Shown: positions 20,131-30,727 of the stretch, piece by piece
How the letters are laid out: each line of letters starts with the position of its first letter
Position numbering within the stretch: position 1 is the first letter of the stretch
From: Marinomonas sp. KMM3893
GTDB lineage: Bacteria; Pseudomonadota; Gammaproteobacteria; Pseudomonadales; Marinomonadaceae
Reading direction: 5' to 3'
Length of the DNA: 64,000 bases
Assembly: GCF_004352855.1 (NCBI RefSeq)
Contig: NZ_SJSC01000002.1
Location: 124,001-188,000 of the forward strand
Notes under the pieces: model-generated
Seen by the model: the letters and a program-made list of their open reading frames with translations, nothing else
Database searches by the model: none
Told to the model about the DNA's origin: nothing
Made by a program: the position numbers and the translations under genes

Positions 20131-23100
20131 TAGATTGACCCTTTCGCGTTTTGTTTTTTGGTGCGTCGACGATGATAAATCAACTTATCAAACAACAGAT
20201 AAATAACCGGAGTAGAAAACAACGTCAGTAATTGACTGAGGATCAAACCGCCGACAATAACCAACCCCATTGGCTGGCGTAATTCCGCGCCCGAGCCTTG
20301 CGCCAGCATTAAGGGCAAAGCGCCAAACAGTGCGGCCATGGTGGTCATTAAAATCGGTCGTAAACGCAATAAACACGCCTGATGAATGGCTTCTCTAGGG
20401 GACAAATGTTGCTCTTTCTCGGCTTCTAAGGCGAAATCGATCATCATGATGGCGTTCTTTTTGACAATCCCGATCAGCAAGATAACACCGATGAGCGCGA
20501 TCAAATTGAAATCCGTGTCGCGCATTAATAGCGCGAGAAATGCGCCAATGGCAGCGGTCGGCAAGGTGGATAGAATCGTTAAAGGGTGAATAAAGCTTTC
20601 GTACAAGATGCCCAGTACCACATACATGGTCAGCAATGCCGCCAAGATGAGCCATAAGGTGTTGCCGGTAGCGTCACTAAACGCCGACGCCGAACCTTGG
20701 TATTTGAGCGTTAGACTGTCTGGGACCTTAAGCTGATTGATGGTGTCGCTAATGGCCTGTTGAGCTTGTTCTAATGAGTAACCCTGTGAGACATCAAAAG
20801 AGACAGTCACCGCGGGTATTTGCCCTAAGCGCGCCTTCATTAAGGCGCCGGTAGTTTGTGTCACCGTCGCCACATCCGTGAGACGCACCATAGGGGTGTC
20901 ATCATCGTCACTGCTGGCGGTTCCAGCCAGATAAATATGATTGAGAGTATCGGTTGCGCTCAGAGGATTAGGGGGGACTTCAAGCACGACGCGATACTGA
21001 TTCGATTGGGTAAAGATCGTTGAGATCAAACGTTGTCCGAAAGCGTTGTATAAGGCGGTGTCCACGTCGGCGGCGGTAATCCCATAGCGTGCGGCAATGT
21101 CTCGATGAATGGTGACATAGCTGACCAGTCCTTGATCCTCTAAATTACTCACAACATGACGAAGTTCGGGTTGCTGCTGCAAGGCGGACACCAGCTTAGG
21201 TGTCCACTTGGTCAGCTGGGTGCTGTCGGTGTCGTCGAGGGTGAACTGATATTGGCTTGGGGTGATTTGATCATCGACGGTGAGATCTTGTTGGGCTTGT
21301 AAATAAAGCTGAATGCCGGGCACATCCGCGACGCTGTGTCGTAAGCGCTCAATAATGTCAGGAGCGCGGTCTTCCCGCTGTTCAAAACTGGTGAGGTTGA
21401 TTTGCAACATACCGCGATTAAGGCTGGTATTTTGCCCATCCACGCCTAGGGTCGAGCTAATACTGGCAACATCTGAATCGGTCAATAAATGGCGAATAAT
21501 GGCCTGCTGTCGAATGCTCATTTCTTTAAAAGAGACGCTGTCTGAGGCCACAGTAATGCCGCGAATAACCCCTGTGTCTTGCGTTGGGAAAAAGCCTTTC
21601 GGCAACAAGACATACAAGCCGACAGTCAATAATAAGGTGCCAAAAATCACGGCCAAAGCGATGCGCTGGTGGTTCAATACCTTGCTTAACGCACGGTCGT
21701 AGGCGGCAACGATTTGGTCGAATACTTGACCGCCTTTTTTATAAAAACGACTTTGTTCGGCATCGGGAATACGGCGCAACAAATACGCGCAAAGCATCGG
21801 GGTTAAGGTCAGAGATATCACCATGGAAACTAAAATAGCCACCGATAAGGTAATGGCAAACTCACGGAATAAGCGCCCAACGACGTCGCCCATAAAAAGC
21901 AAAGGAATCAACACGGCAATCAGCGAAAAAGTCAGAGAAATGACGGTAAAGGCGATTTGTTTGGAGCCTTTCAAGGCGGCCTGAAGAGGAGACTCTCCGC
22001 GCTCTAAGTGGCGGGAAATATTCTCAACCACCACAATGGCATCGTCTATGACAAAGCCGGTGGCGATAGTCAGAGCCATTAAACTTAAGTTATTGATACT
22101 GAACCCTGCTAGGTACATGACCACAAAGGTGCCAATCAAAGACAAAGGCACCGCAATGCTAGGAATCAGGGTCGCCGCCAAGTTTCGTAAAAACAAAAAG
22201 GTCACCATCACCACTAAGGCAATGGACAACATCAGCTCAAATTTTACATCACTGATGGATGAGCGAATGGTTTGTGTGCGATCCGATAAAATCGTTAATT
22301 TGACGCTGTCTGGAAGCAGGGTTTGTAATTGCGGTAATTTGGCTTTGATGTTGTCGACGACATCAATCACATTGGCGCCAGGTTGGCGTTTCACCTGCAT
22401 GATAATGGCGGGTTTTCCATTGGCCGTGGCGGATAAGTAGTCATTTTCATTGCCTGAAACGACCTTGGCCACGTCTTGTAGGCGTAATGCCGCGCCATTT
22501 TCGTATTTCAAAATGAGGCTGCTGTATTGCGCCGCGCTTTCTAATTGGTCGTTTGCATCGATCGTAATAGAGTGATATTTGCTGTCGAAGCCGCCTTTTG
22601 AGCCGTTTAAATTGCTGTTATTGACTAGGGTATAGATGTCTTCAAGGGTCAGATTGTGCGCGGCTAACGCCTTCGGGTCTGCCTTAATTCGAATGGCTGG
22701 CTGATGACCGCCAGCTAAGGTGACCAAACCGACGCCAGATACCTGCGACAGTTTTAAAGCGACACGAGAATTGATCAGATCCTGAACTTTTGTCAGTGGC
22801 AAGGTATCAGAGCTGGCGGCAATCGTGAGCACAGCACCATCTGCAGGGTTCACTTTCTTATAGGTTGGTGAATACGGCAAATCGGACGGTAATAAGCTGT
22901 CAGCGGCGTTGATCGCAGCTTGGACTTCTTGTTCGGCGACATCCAAAGCAAGGGCTAAATTAAATTTCAAGGTGATGATCGAGGCCCCACCAGAGCTGGT
23001 GGAATATATCTGGTTTAGCCCCGACATTTTGCCCAATTCTTGCTCAAGCGGCGCAGTCACAGACGTTGCCATCACATCAGGGCTTGCGCCAGGGTACAAA

Positions 23101-23246
23101 GTAGTGACTTGTATCGTCGGATAGTCGACTTCTGGCAAGGCCGATACGGGCAACAAGCTGTAAGTGAACGCACCGGACAACAGCAGCGAAACCATCAATA
23201 AAATGGTCGCTACAGGGCGCTCAATAAAGACTCTAGACGGGTTCAT
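20130..23246 (-). CDS. mdtB: RND multidrug efflux permease, MdtB/MuxB-like
   Basis: First RND transporter of the pair, 1038 residues, of the same fold as the following gene but clearly diverged from it. Features are the N-terminal [14 protein letters not shown] segment, [16 protein letters not shown], the TM4 acid pair in [16 protein letters not shown], and [15 protein letters not shown] in the C-terminal bundle. Its start overlaps the stop of the adaptor gene by four bases. In the MdtBC model the two permeases assemble as a heterotrimer and only one may pump protons; both keep the charged residues here. Confidence 0.92.
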   Translation of the reverse strand: MNPSRVFIERPVATILLMVSLLLSGAFTYSLLPVSALPEVDYPTIQVTTLYPGASPDVMATSVTAPLEQELGKMSGLNQIYSTSSGGASIITLKFNLALALDVAEQEVQAAINAADSLLPSDLPYSPTYKKVNPADGAVLTIAASSDTLPLTKVQDLINSRVALKLSQVSGVGLVTLAGGHQPAIRIKADPKALAAHNLTLEDIYTLVNNSNLNGSKGGFDSKYHSITIDANDQLESAAQYSSLILKYENGAALRLQDVAKVVSGNENDYLSATANGKPAIIMQVKRQPGANVIDVVDNIKAKLPQLQTLLPDSVKLTILSDRTQTIRSSISDVKFELMLSIALVVMVTFLFLRNLAATLIPSIAVPLSLIGTFVVMYLAGFSINNLSLMALTIATGFVIDDAIVVVENISRHLERGESPLQAALKGSKQIAFTVISLTFSLIAVLIPLLFMGDVVGRLFREFAITLSVAILVSMVISLTLTPMLCAYLLRRIPDAEQSRFYKKGGQVFDQIVAAYDRALSKVLNHQRIALAVIFGTLLLTVGLYVLLPKGFFPTQDTGVIRGITVASDSVSFKEMSIRQQAIIRHLLTDSDVASISSTLGVDGQNTSLNRGMLQINLTSFEQREDRAPDIIERLRHSVADVPGIQLYLQAQQDLTVDDQITPSQYQFTLDDTDSTQLTKWTPKLVSALQQQPELRHVVSNLEDQGLVSYVTIHRDIAARYGITAADVDTALYNAFGQRLISTIFTQSNQYRVVLEVPPNPLSATDTLNHIYLAGTASSDDDDTPMVRLTDVATVTQTTGALMKARLGQIPAVTVSFDVSQGYSLEQAQQAISDTINQLKVPDSLTLKYQGSASAFSDATGNTLWLILAALLTMYVVLGILYESFIHPLTILSTLPTAAIGAFLALLMRDTDFNLIALIGVILLIGIVKKNAIMMIDFALEAEKEQHLSPREAIHQACLLRLRPILMTTMAALFGALPLMLAQGSGAELRQPMGLVIVGGLILSQLLTLFSTPVIYLLFDKLIYHRRRTKKQNAKGSI

Positions 23247-24481
23247 TCGCGGTCCTTTGTCTGCTCGTTATCCTTGTGCTGCTCAATAATTTTAACCTTG
23301 CTGCCTTCTATTAGATTATCAATGCCTGTCGTTACCAGCTTGTCCCCTACTTTGACCCCAGACAGAGCAACGATGGTGTCTTCGTCTGCAACAGGACCAA
23401 CGTTGACCATTTGTTTATGAACGCTATTGTCCGCGTTAATAACAAACACGAAATCGCCGCTGTCATTGAGCTGTAGCGCCGCTTTAGGGATGACCACCGC
23501 TTGGTTGAGTTGGGCGATTTTCATGCGTACATTCACAAATTGATTGGGGTAAAGCGTTTCATTGTCATTATTGAATAGTGCCTTTAATTTGACCGTGCCG
23601 GTGTCGCTATCAACGCTGTTGCTAATGTTGGCCAGCTTACCTTGCGCTAGTGTTTGTTTGCCGATTTGGTCGAATACGAAGACTTGAAAGGACTGATTTT
23701 TGCGCCATCGCTGTAGCACACTTTGCAGGCGCGCTTGAGGGATGCTGAAGGTAACGGCAATAGGATTAACTTGTGTAATGGTGACTATTGACGTGGAATC
23801 CGCTGTCACCAAGTTGCCTTGGTCCACATCAAGTAGGCCTGTATAGCCACTGATAGGCGCGTGAATTTTAGCGTATTCGATGTCTAATCTAGCCGCGACG
23901 ATTTGTGCTTTGTCGGTTGCAACCAAGCCTTGGTATTGGCCCACTGTCGCCGCTTGCTCTTGCACATCTTGCGCTGAAATAGAGTCTTCTTTCGCTAGTT
24001 GTTGATAGCGCTCTAATGTGGCTTGCGCGCTTTTTAATAACGCTGCATTTTGCGCTAGCTCGCCTTGGTATTGGGCCAAGGTTGCTTGATAGCTCCGATC
24101 GTCTATTTGGGCCAGCACATCCCCTGCTTGCACATACTGACCTTCATTGAACAAGACTTTCTGCATTTCACCGGTAACACGACTGGTTACCGTGACAGAG
24201 GTATTGGCTTTTACTGTGCCTAACGCATCCAAATAAACCGCAACATCAGCTTGGCTCGCTTTATCGGCATACACGGCAGTGACCTGATTCGGGTTAAAGC
24301 GTCTTCTTCCACCGGGACCTCCAGGGCCTCCGCCTGGTGGTCTTTGGCGTTCGCCTTGTTGCGCACCGTGCGCGGGTTGTTCAGCATGAATGTAGTGCCA
24401 AGCATACCAACCTCCCCCAATGACCAGAGCGGCAAGAATGAGTAAACCTAGTCGGGATGTTTTGCTTGAACGAGTCGTCAT
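23243..24481 (-). CDS. mdtA: RND periplasmic adaptor (membrane fusion protein), MdtA/MuxA-like
   Basis: Adaptor joining the RND permease to the outer-membrane channel, 412 residues. An N-terminal membrane anchor (about residues 11-30) is followed by a Gly/Pro/Arg-rich linker (about 45-62), a lipoyl half-motif ([20 protein letters not shown]), a helical hairpin, the second lipoyl half ([20 protein letters not shown]) and beta-barrel domains. There is no lipobox, so it is probably held by the uncleaved N-terminus. It is the first gene of the operon; its promoter should lie in 24482-24750. Confidence 0.92.
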   Translation of the reverse strand: MTTRSSKTSRLGLLILAALVIGGGWYAWHYIHAEQPAHGAQQGERQRPPGGGPGGPGGRRRFNPNQVTAVYADKASQADVAVYLDALGTVKANTSVTVTSRVTGEMQKVLFNEGQYVQAGDVLAQIDDRSYQATLAQYQGELAQNAALLKSAQATLERYQQLAKEDSISAQDVQEQAATVGQYQGLVATDKAQIVAARLDIEYAKIHAPISGYTGLLDVDQGNLVTADSTSIVTITQVNPIAVTFSIPQARLQSVLQRWRKNQSFQVFVFDQIGKQTLAQGKLANISNSVDSDTGTVKLKALFNNDNETLYPNQFVNVRMKIAQLNQAVVIPKAALQLNDSGDFVFVINADNSVHKQMVNVGPVADEDTIVALSGVKVGDKLVTTGIDNLIEGSKVKIIEQHKDNEQTKDRE

Positions 24482-24803
24482 TTTTTTGTCACTGTTATGC
24501 AGATGATGAGAAAGTCTGAATCGAAATAAGAAGGATAGTTACCGCAACGCGTTGCTAAATAGGAATCGCTCTTACTCAGAAATTAAGAGCATCAGTCTAT
24601 GAATAATCCGCTCACCAACAATGCTTTTTACCTTTATTTACATAAGGCGTCTGAGACAGTCGATAAACCAATAGGCGAGCTAAAAAACAGCGAAATATTG
24701 AGCGTTAACAAGGTGGAGGGGTGAGAGTTAGCGGAGATATGGAGGCGGTAATAACGTGGTGAAGGGCTATCCTACACCACGTTTTTATACTGCTAAGGGA
24801 GGA
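24482..24803. other. Gap between the efflux operon and mnmE
   Basis: This stretch holds the presumed promoter of the efflux operon, read to the left. It also has a short plus-strand open frame of 41 codons (24599-24724; MNNPLTNNAFYLYLHKASE at its start, only a weak ribosome binding site) and a hairpin at 24753-24783. The small frame may be chance. No regulator binding site was recognised. Confidence 0.4.
24753..24783 (-). terminator. Hairpin after mnmE, likely terminator
   Basis: AACGTGGTG (24753-24761) pairs perfectly with CACCACGTT (24775-24783); AGG and CCT inside extend the stem. It lies 20 bases after the mnmE stop. A T run (24782-24786) is on the plus strand, whereas the minus-strand side reads only ATTA, so its efficiency for mnmE is uncertain. 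Confidence 0.5.
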
Positions 24804-26183
24804 TTATTTACCGATACAGAATGAACCAAAGATGCGCCCGAGCAAGTCATCACTGGTGAATTCACCGGTGATTTCGCTGAGTGCTTGTTGGGCTTCTTTT
24901 AGGTCTTCTGCGAGCAATTCTCCGGCACCATAACCGTGAAGTTGCTCATTACCAGCGTCCAAGAAGCGATTGGCTTTGTTTAGCGCTTCTATGTGTCGAC
25001 GACGGGCGATAAACCCACCTTCAGTCGTGCTGTCGAAGCCCATGATGGCTTTTAGGTGATCAGTCAGGTCTGACACGCCCTCCCCTGTTTTTGCCGACAG
25101 GGAGATCACAGGGACATCATTGATGATTTCTGTGCCAGTGGATTCTTTGGTGAGATCGACCTTGTTTCGAACCAAGGTGAGGTGCTTGGTATCGCCGAGC
25201 TTTTCGATGAATTCTGGCCAGATTTCGTTCGGGTCTTTACTGTCGATGGATTGGCTGTCCACCATCATCAAGATCCGGTCGGCTTTGCTGATTTCATCCC
25301 ATGCGCGTTGAATTCCGATGCGCTCTACTTCGTCTGGACTATCGCGTAAGCCGGCGGTATCAATGATGTGCAGCGGCATGCCATCGAGATGAATGTGCTC
25401 GCGCAGAACATCTCGGGTAGTGCCTTCTATGCTGGTTACTATGGCGGAGTCTTTGCCTGATAAGGCGTTCAACAAGCTGGATTTGCCCGCGTTCGGACGG
25501 CCAGCGATGACCACATTCATGCCTTCACGAATCAAGGCACCTTGGTTGGCTTCTTTGAGTACTTCGCTCAGTTTTGCTTGGATGCCAGCCAGTTCATTGG
25601 CCACTTTGCCATCGCCAATAAAGTCGATTTCTTCTTCAGGAAAATCGATCGCGGCTTCCACATAAATACGCAAGTGGATGAGCGCTTCAACCAGCTCATT
25701 AACGCGTTTAGAAAACGCACCCTGTAGTGAGCGTAACGCGCATTTGGCTGCTTGTTCAGACGAACTGTCGATCAAATCCGCAATGGCTTCGGCTTGGGTT
25801 AAGTCCATTTTATCGTTTAAAAAAGCCCGCTCAGAAAACTCTCCAGGGCGTGCTAAACGTGCGCCTAAGGCCACACAATGGGTCAGCAGCATGTCCATGA
25901 TGACAGGGCCACCATGGCCTTGCAGTTCAAAAACATCTTCTCCGGTAAAGGAGTTAGGGCCTGGAAAATACAAGGCAATGCCTTCATCAAGCTGCTCGTT
26001 GTTGGCGTCTTTAAAAGGCACATAATGGGCGTAGCGTGGCGTCGGCTCAAAGCCAACAATGGTTTTCGCGATCGCGCTGCTTTTCGGCCCAGATAAACGA
26101 ATAATACCTACGCCGCCACGGCCAGGTGCGGTCGCTTGAGCAACGATGGTGTCTTGGTCAATGGCGTATTGAAAGTCGGTCAT
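24804..26183 (-). CDS. mnmE: tRNA modification GTPase MnmE (TrmE)
   Basis: GTPase acting with MnmG to modify U34 of tRNA. With the ATG at 26183 it has 459 residues and the usual N-terminus [21 protein letters not shown]; an 18-codon longer frame to 26237 is not supported. The tetrahydrofolate-binding domain is N-terminal, the G domain shows [14 protein letters not shown] and [13 protein letters not shown], and the C-terminus is the diagnostic FCIGK. yidC lies upstream as usual, but mnmG is displaced far to the left by the accessory segment. Confidence 0.97.
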   Translation of the reverse strand: MTDFQYAIDQDTIVAQATAPGRGGVGIIRLSGPKSSAIAKTIVGFEPTPRYAHYVPFKDANNEQLDEGIALYFPGPNSFTGEDVFELQGHGGPVIMDMLLTHCVALGARLARPGEFSERAFLNDKMDLTQAEAIADLIDSSSEQAAKCALRSLQGAFSKRVNELVEALIHLRIYVEAAIDFPEEEIDFIGDGKVANELAGIQAKLSEVLKEANQGALIREGMNVVIAGRPNAGKSSLLNALSGKDSAIVTSIEGTTRDVLREHIHLDGMPLHIIDTAGLRDSPDEVERIGIQRAWDEISKADRILMMVDSQSIDSKDPNEIWPEFIEKLGDTKHLTLVRNKVDLTKESTGTEIINDVPVISLSAKTGEGVSDLTDHLKAIMGFDSTTEGGFIARRRHIEALNKANRFLDAGNEQLHGYGAGELLAEDLKEAQQALSEITGEFTSDDLLGRIFGSFCIGK

Positions 26184-26273
26184 AATCAAACTCTGTACGG
26201 TGACTTTATAAGGTGAAAGTAATAGCAATATCACCATTGTCCGTTAGCACGGAGAGCATGGCAATCTAAACGT

Positions 26274-26304
26274 AAAAAAGGCCTCCCGAAGGAAGCCTTT
26301 TTTC
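26274..26304 (-). terminator. Rho-independent terminator after yidC
   Basis: AAAAAAGGC-CTCC and GGA-AGCCTTTTTT form a stem with one mismatch around CGAA. T runs occur on both strands. It separates yidC from mnmE. Confidence 0.75.
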
Positions 26305-26331
26305 AAAGAAGGTCGCGGCTAAAAACAGCGG

Positions 26332-27987
26332 CTAGGCTTCTCTTTCAATACGCTTGGTAATGATGTACTGCTGTACGATCGACAAGCTGTTGTTGGTGAC
26401 CCAGTATAGAACAAGACCTGCAGGGAACCACAAGAAGAAGAAGGTAAATGCGATTGGCATTAGCTTCATCAAGCGGGCTTGCATTGGATCTGGTGGAGAT
26501 GGGTTCAACATTTGCTGACCAAACATACTTAGACCCATCAAGATAGGTAGTACAAAGTATGGGTCCATCACCGACAAGTCATGAATCCATAACATGAATG
26601 GTGCGTGACGCAATTGTACGGATTCCATGAGTACCCAGTACAAAGAAAGGAACACTGGCATTTGTACCAAAATTGGCAAACAACCGCCTAGAGGATTGAT
26701 CTTTTCTTTCTTGTACAGCGCCATCATAGCCGCAGACATTTTCTGACGATCGTCTCCGTGCTGTTCTTTTAGCTTGGCAATTTCAGGGCCGAATTTGCGC
26801 ATTTTCGCCATAGAACGGTAGCTGGTAGCAGACAACTTGAAGAAGATGGCTTTCACACACACTACGATTAGGATGATAGAAAGACCCCAGTTAATAACCA
26901 CGGATTGAATCAAGGTTAGTAACCAGAAAATTGGCTTAGCCAACCACCACAACCAACCATAATCGACGGTTAGATCAAGGTTTTCTGCCGTTGCTTCAAG
27001 GTGATCTTCCAGTTTTGGACCAACAAAGAATGTGGAACTCAAAGTACCTTGTGAGCCTGGTGCGATTTCCACCGCTGAGCCCGTGAAGCCAACTAGGTTA
27101 AAGTCACCATTGGTGCGTGCTTGTAAGGTAAATTTCTTACCTTGCTCAGGCACCCAAGCGGTCACGAAGTAGTGTTGAAGAACCGCTACCCAGCCTTTTT
27201 CTGAAGACACTTTAACTGGCTCTTCTTTCATTTTATCGAAAGAAACCTTGTCGTATTTTGTCTCTTCGTCAGAGATAGCGCCACCTAGATAAGGCTGTAG
27301 CCCCATGCTAGTTGCTTTACTCGGATCTGGTGAGTTATCGCGTTTGATTTGACCGAATAAGTTACCACGCCATGTTTGGTTTGTGGTGTTATCAACGGTA
27401 ATCAATTGACGGATACGGTAGTTGCCTTTAGTGAAGCGGAAAGTTTTGGTGTATTTCACCCCTTTCGCATCTGTGTAGTACAGGTTCACATCTAAACTGT
27501 CTTTGCCTTTTTCTAAGGTGTAAGACGATTTATCAGATTTGTACACTGGACGACCATTTGGCGACGCGTCAGGACCATCAGGACCGATCAAGCCACTTTG
27601 TGTCACATACGTATGGGCCGCGTCATTTTCCAAAATAACAAAAGGATCAGGCTGGCCTAATTCTTTGGTGTATTTAAGAAGTGCAGCGCCAACAAGGTCA
27701 CCACCAACAGGGTCTATCGTGACTTTAAGTGTATCGGTTGTTACCTCGATAAGCTTTCCTGGGGCAATGCTTTTTGCATTACTAGGAATCGCATTAACAC
27801 TGGTGTCACTGCTGTGAACGGCATTAGGTAAATCTGTGTCTGACGAAGAGTTCGTCGCAGATTCTGTTTGAGTCGATTGAACTACGCTTTGCTGGGACTG
27901 AGGACCATAGTCTTGGGTCCACTGTAAAAACAGCAGGTACCCACTGACAAAAAGCGCACCCCATAAAAAGTAACGTCTGAAATCCAT
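26332..27987 (-). CDS. yidC: Membrane protein insertase YidC
   Basis: Inner-membrane insertase of the YidC/Oxa1/Alb3 family. With the ATG at 27987 (MDFRRYFLWG) it has 551 residues; a TTG three codons earlier is possible but less like the family. An N-terminal helix is followed by the large periplasmic domain of Gram-negative YidC (about 55-345) and then the conserved five-helix core, with FKLSATSYRSMAKMRKFGPE and FLWFPAGLVLYWVTNNSLSI near the end. It follows rnpA without an intervening yidD. A small GGGTTC-GCA-GAACCC hairpin (28019-28033) precedes it. Confidence 0.96.
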   Translation of the reverse strand: MDFRRYFLWGALFVSGYLLFLQWTQDYGPQSQQSVVQSTQTESATNSSSDTDLPNAVHSSDTSVNAIPSNAKSIAPGKLIEVTTDTLKVTIDPVGGDLVGAALLKYTKELGQPDPFVILENDAAHTYVTQSGLIGPDGPDASPNGRPVYKSDKSSYTLEKGKDSLDVNLYYTDAKGVKYTKTFRFTKGNYRIRQLITVDNTTNQTWRGNLFGQIKRDNSPDPSKATSMGLQPYLGGAISDEETKYDKVSFDKMKEEPVKVSSEKGWVAVLQHYFVTAWVPEQGKKFTLQARTNGDFNLVGFTGSAVEIAPGSQGTLSSTFFVGPKLEDHLEATAENLDLTVDYGWLWWLAKPIFWLLTLIQSVVINWGLSIILIVVCVKAIFFKLSATSYRSMAKMRKFGPEIAKLKEQHGDDRQKMSAAMMALYKKEKINPLGGCLPILVQMPVFLSLYWVLMESVQLRHAPFMLWIHDLSVMDPYFVLPILMGLSMFGQQMLNPSPPDPMQARLMKLMPIAFTFFFLWFPAGLVLYWVTNNSLSIVQQYIITKRIEREA

Positions 27988-28082
27988 GGTATTCAACTAA
28001 TTTGTTTGGTTGGACAATGGGTTCGCAGAACCCTATTTAAAAATCACGCGCTATTAAACCAGCCTTTGGCGGTTTTTTCAGC

Positions 28083-28481
28083 TTATTTCTGATTCGAATG
28101 ATCGCGTTTTTGATTAGGTGCTGCTTTTTTCGATTTTTTCGCCAATTGATCCCACGCTTTATCGAGGCGTTTGTGCAACGTTGGGTTGTCTAATTCTTTG
28201 ATGCCCTGACGAGCTAAGAAGACAATATCGAGACCTGCGAGAGGGATTTTGTGATGGCGAAATGAATCGCGTACCAAGCGTTTGATACGATTCCGGCCTA
28301 CTGCACGTTTATCCGTTTTTTTAGCAACGATAAGACCCAAGCGAGTTTGGTCATCATCTCGTTTTGTTGCCAATAGAAGGAATTCACCTGCGAAGACTTT
28401 GGAGGAGGTGTTATTAAATACGGATTGATAATCCCCGGCATTCAGAAGTCTGACGTGCCGAGGAAAACAATATTCGGTCAT
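28083..28481 (-). CDS. rnpA: Ribonuclease P protein component
   Basis: Protein subunit of RNase P, which matures tRNA 5' ends. It has 132 residues, slightly long because of a basic C-terminal tail (KKSKKAAPNQKRDHSNQK). The family signature KRAVGRNRIKRLVRDSFR is at about residues 53-70. It lies 8 bases after the rpmH stop codon, the universal rpmH-rnpA arrangement. Confidence 0.96.
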   Translation of the reverse strand: MTEYCFPRHVRLLNAGDYQSVFNNTSSKVFAGEFLLLATKRDDDQTRLGLIVAKKTDKRAVGRNRIKRLVRDSFRHHKIPLAGLDIVFLARQGIKELDNPTLHKRLDKAWDQLAKKSKKAAPNQKRDHSNQK

Positions 28482-28489
28482 CAGCGTGT

Positions 28490-28624
28490 TTATGCGCTTA
28501 ATACCTTACGGCCGCGAGCACGACGACGAGCGACGATTTGACGTCCGCTTTTAGTAGCCATACGAGCACGGAAACCGTGGTTACGTTTGCGTTTTAGAAC
28601 GCTAGGTTGGAAAGTTCTTTTCAT
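28490..28624 (-). CDS. rpmH: 50S ribosomal protein L34
   Basis: Small basic ribosomal protein of 44 residues, read by eye on the minus strand from an ATG at 28624 to a TAA at 28490-28492. It starts [18 protein letters not shown] and ends [10 protein letters not shown], an almost invariant sequence. It is the first gene of the leftward rpmH-rnpA-yidC block and borders the origin gap. Confidence 0.99.
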   Translation of the reverse strand: MKRTFQPSVLKRKRNHGFRARMATKSGRQIVARRRARGRKVLSA

Positions 28625-28766
28625 CTTTATTCACTCACTGAAGCAGTGTTTCAGTTTTGAGGGTTAGCCTTAGCCAAGCCTCTACATTTGATTCAAAATC
28701 AGGGCGCGGATTTTAGAACCTTTCCTTAAGGAATTCAATCACTAGCTGCGCTTAATTGTTAAAAAA

Positions 28767-29074
28767 TTAACCACACATTTCATTAAATAGTTATGCACAG
28801 ACTTTTTCCCTGTCAGTGGACAAGCATTTTTAACCATCCAGAAAGTTATTAACAGGTGCGTTTTTTTAAAATTTATGTGTATAAAAATCAAAAGGATAAG
28901 TTAAGTTATCCCTGTGAATAATAAATCAGAAAACACGCTGTTAATATGTGTATAAGTGCAGTGTTTATGCACACAAATAAAATCTTATCTACTGCTGTGC
29001 ATAACCTTACCTGTTATTAACAAATTTTTTATTTCATACAGAGAATTCGTCTTTTTCTATTTATGTGTGGATAA
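28767..29074. other. Probable chromosomal replication origin (oriC) between rpmH and dnaA
   Basis: Seven 9-mers match TTATNCACA: 28791-28799 (plus), 28876-28884 (minus), 28913-28921 (minus), 28947-28955 (minus), 28965-28973 (plus), 28996-29004 (minus) and 29066-29074 (minus, perfect TTATCCACA). Near-matches are TTAACCACA (28767) and TTATTAACA (28846, 29014). The region is AT-rich, and genes on its two sides point away from it. This is where Pseudomonas has its origin. The box nearest dnaA, 65 bases before the start codon, probably also serves dnaA autoregulation. Confidence 0.85.
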
Positions 29075-29138
29075 CTAAGGTTTCGCGAGGTAAAATCCGC
29101 CTCTTATATCTGTCACTCAACCAGGGAGTACGTCTACA

Positions 29139-30695
29139 GTGTCTTTGGAGCATTGGAATCTTTGCCTGCAACGCTTGCAGGATGAGTTTTCCACATCGCA
29201 GTTCAACACTTGGATTCGTCCGTTACAGGCTGAAATGACGCCCAATGGCGAATTGTGCCTACGCGCGCCCAACCGTTTTGTATTGGATTGGGTGAGCAAC
29301 AAGTACCAAGCGCGTATTAAGGAGTTGTTGTCAGAATTTGCAGGCAGCGACCCTTCGCCCGCTTTGCGCTTTACTGTGAAAGAGCAAAACTTTGCGCAAG
29401 CCAATCAATCTGCCCCGCCACCACCGGCGCCGCCAGTCGAACCTATCTCTAGCCCACTGAACAATGAAGTGGCCAACGAGTCAGGCTATCGCCCAGGTGT
29501 TGGCTTTGGTTTAATGGATGGTGAAGGCAGCCAGCACGCTGATTTAGAGTTTGAAGCCCCATTAACCTTATCGGGCGCAGGTTTACGCGGCCATGATTTG
29601 GAACCTTACGAGCAAGGTCAGCTACCGCTTACCGCGCCAAAACGTAAAGTAGAAGTGGAAGGTGGTATTAACCACGGCGCTAACCTAAACAATTCATTTA
29701 CCTTTGAGAACTTTATCGAGGGTAAATCGAACCAGCTTGCTCATGCCGCGGCGTTGCAAGTGGCTGAAAATCCAGGCGGTGCTTATAACCCACTCTTTAT
29801 CTACGGTGGCGTTGGTCTGGGTAAAACTCACTTAATGCAAGCCGTTGGTACAGAAATGATGCGTCATAACCCGAATGCCAAGGTGGTTTACCTGCATTCT
29901 GAGCGTTTTGTCGCCGACATGGTAAAAGCCTTGCAGTTGAATGCGATTAACGATTTCAAACGTTATTATCGTTCTGTGGATGCATTACTGATTGATGACA
30001 TTCAGTTTTTTGCCGGCAAAGACCGAACGCAAGAAGAGTTTTTTCATACCTTCAATGCCTTATTAGAAGGCGGTCAGCAGATGATTTTGACCTGTGATCG
30101 TTATCCAAAGGAAATTCAAGGTTTAGAAGACCGCTTGAAGTCTCGTTTTGGCTGGGGTCTGACCGTTGCCATCGAACCACCCGAGTTAGAAACCCGAGTG
30201 GCTATCTTGATGCGTAAAGCAGATGAAAGTGGCGTGAAGCTGTCTTATGATTCTGCCTTCTTTATCGCTCAAAAAATTCGATCTAATGTGCGAGAATTAG
30301 AAGGCGCGTTAAAACGCGTTATTGCTAACTCACACTTTACGGGTCGTGCGATTACCCCTGATTTTGTTCGCGAATCACTAAAAGACCTTTTGGCCTTGCA
30401 AGATAAGTTGGTGAACATTGATAATATTCAGCGCATCGTCGCGGAGTATTATAAGATTAAGATCAGTGATTTATTGTCTAAGCGTCGCAGTCGGTCTGTT
30501 GCTCGCCCTCGCCAAGTTGCCATGTCGCTTGCGAAGGAATTGACCAACCATAGCTTGCCAGAAATTGGTGATGCGTTTGGCGGCCGTGATCATACCACCG
30601 CTTTGCATGCGATTCGTAAGATCAAAGAACTACAAGATACGGATTCTGATATCCGTGAAGATTACAAACAATTGATGCGAATTCTGACCACCTGA
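29139..30695 (+). CDS. dnaA: Chromosomal replication initiator DnaA
   Basis: Initiator ATPase that binds the DnaA boxes upstream and melts the origin. It has 518 residues, longer than the Escherichia coli protein because of a proline-rich, poorly conserved linker (about 90-185). Domain I starts [16 protein letters not shown], Walker [10 protein letters not shown] is at about 224-232, Walker B LLIDDIQF at about 284, and the DNA-binding signature [15 protein letters not shown] near 480. The start is GTG at 29139, with AGGGAG at 29123-29128, as is common for dnaA. Confidence 0.98.
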   Translation: MSLEHWNLCLQRLQDEFSTSQFNTWIRPLQAEMTPNGELCLRAPNRFVLDWVSNKYQARIKELLSEFAGSDPSPALRFTVKEQNFAQANQSAPPPPAPPVEPISSPLNNEVANESGYRPGVGFGLMDGEGSQHADLEFEAPLTLSGAGLRGHDLEPYEQGQLPLTAPKRKVEVEGGINHGANLNNSFTFENFIEGKSNQLAHAAALQVAENPGGAYNPLFIYGGVGLGKTHLMQAVGTEMMRHNPNAKVVYLHSERFVADMVKALQLNAINDFKRYYRSVDALLIDDIQFFAGKDRTQEEFFHTFNALLEGGQQMILTCDRYPKEIQGLEDRLKSRFGWGLTVAIEPPELETRVAILMRKADESGVKLSYDSAFFIAQKIRSNVRELEGALKRVIANSHFTGRAITPDFVRESLKDLLALQDKLVNIDNIQRIVAEYYKIKISDLLSKRRSRSVARPRQVAMSLAKELTNHSLPEIGDAFGGRDHTTALHAIRKIKELQDTDSDIREDYKQLMRILTT

Positions 30696-30727
30696 TGGTC
30701 TAAGACGTTGAGTTAACGGGGAAAATA

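Noticed and set aside
17159..23124. Many plus-strand open frames opposite the RND permease genes
   Set aside because: They are frames antisense to the long permease genes and have no ribosome binding sites or family features.
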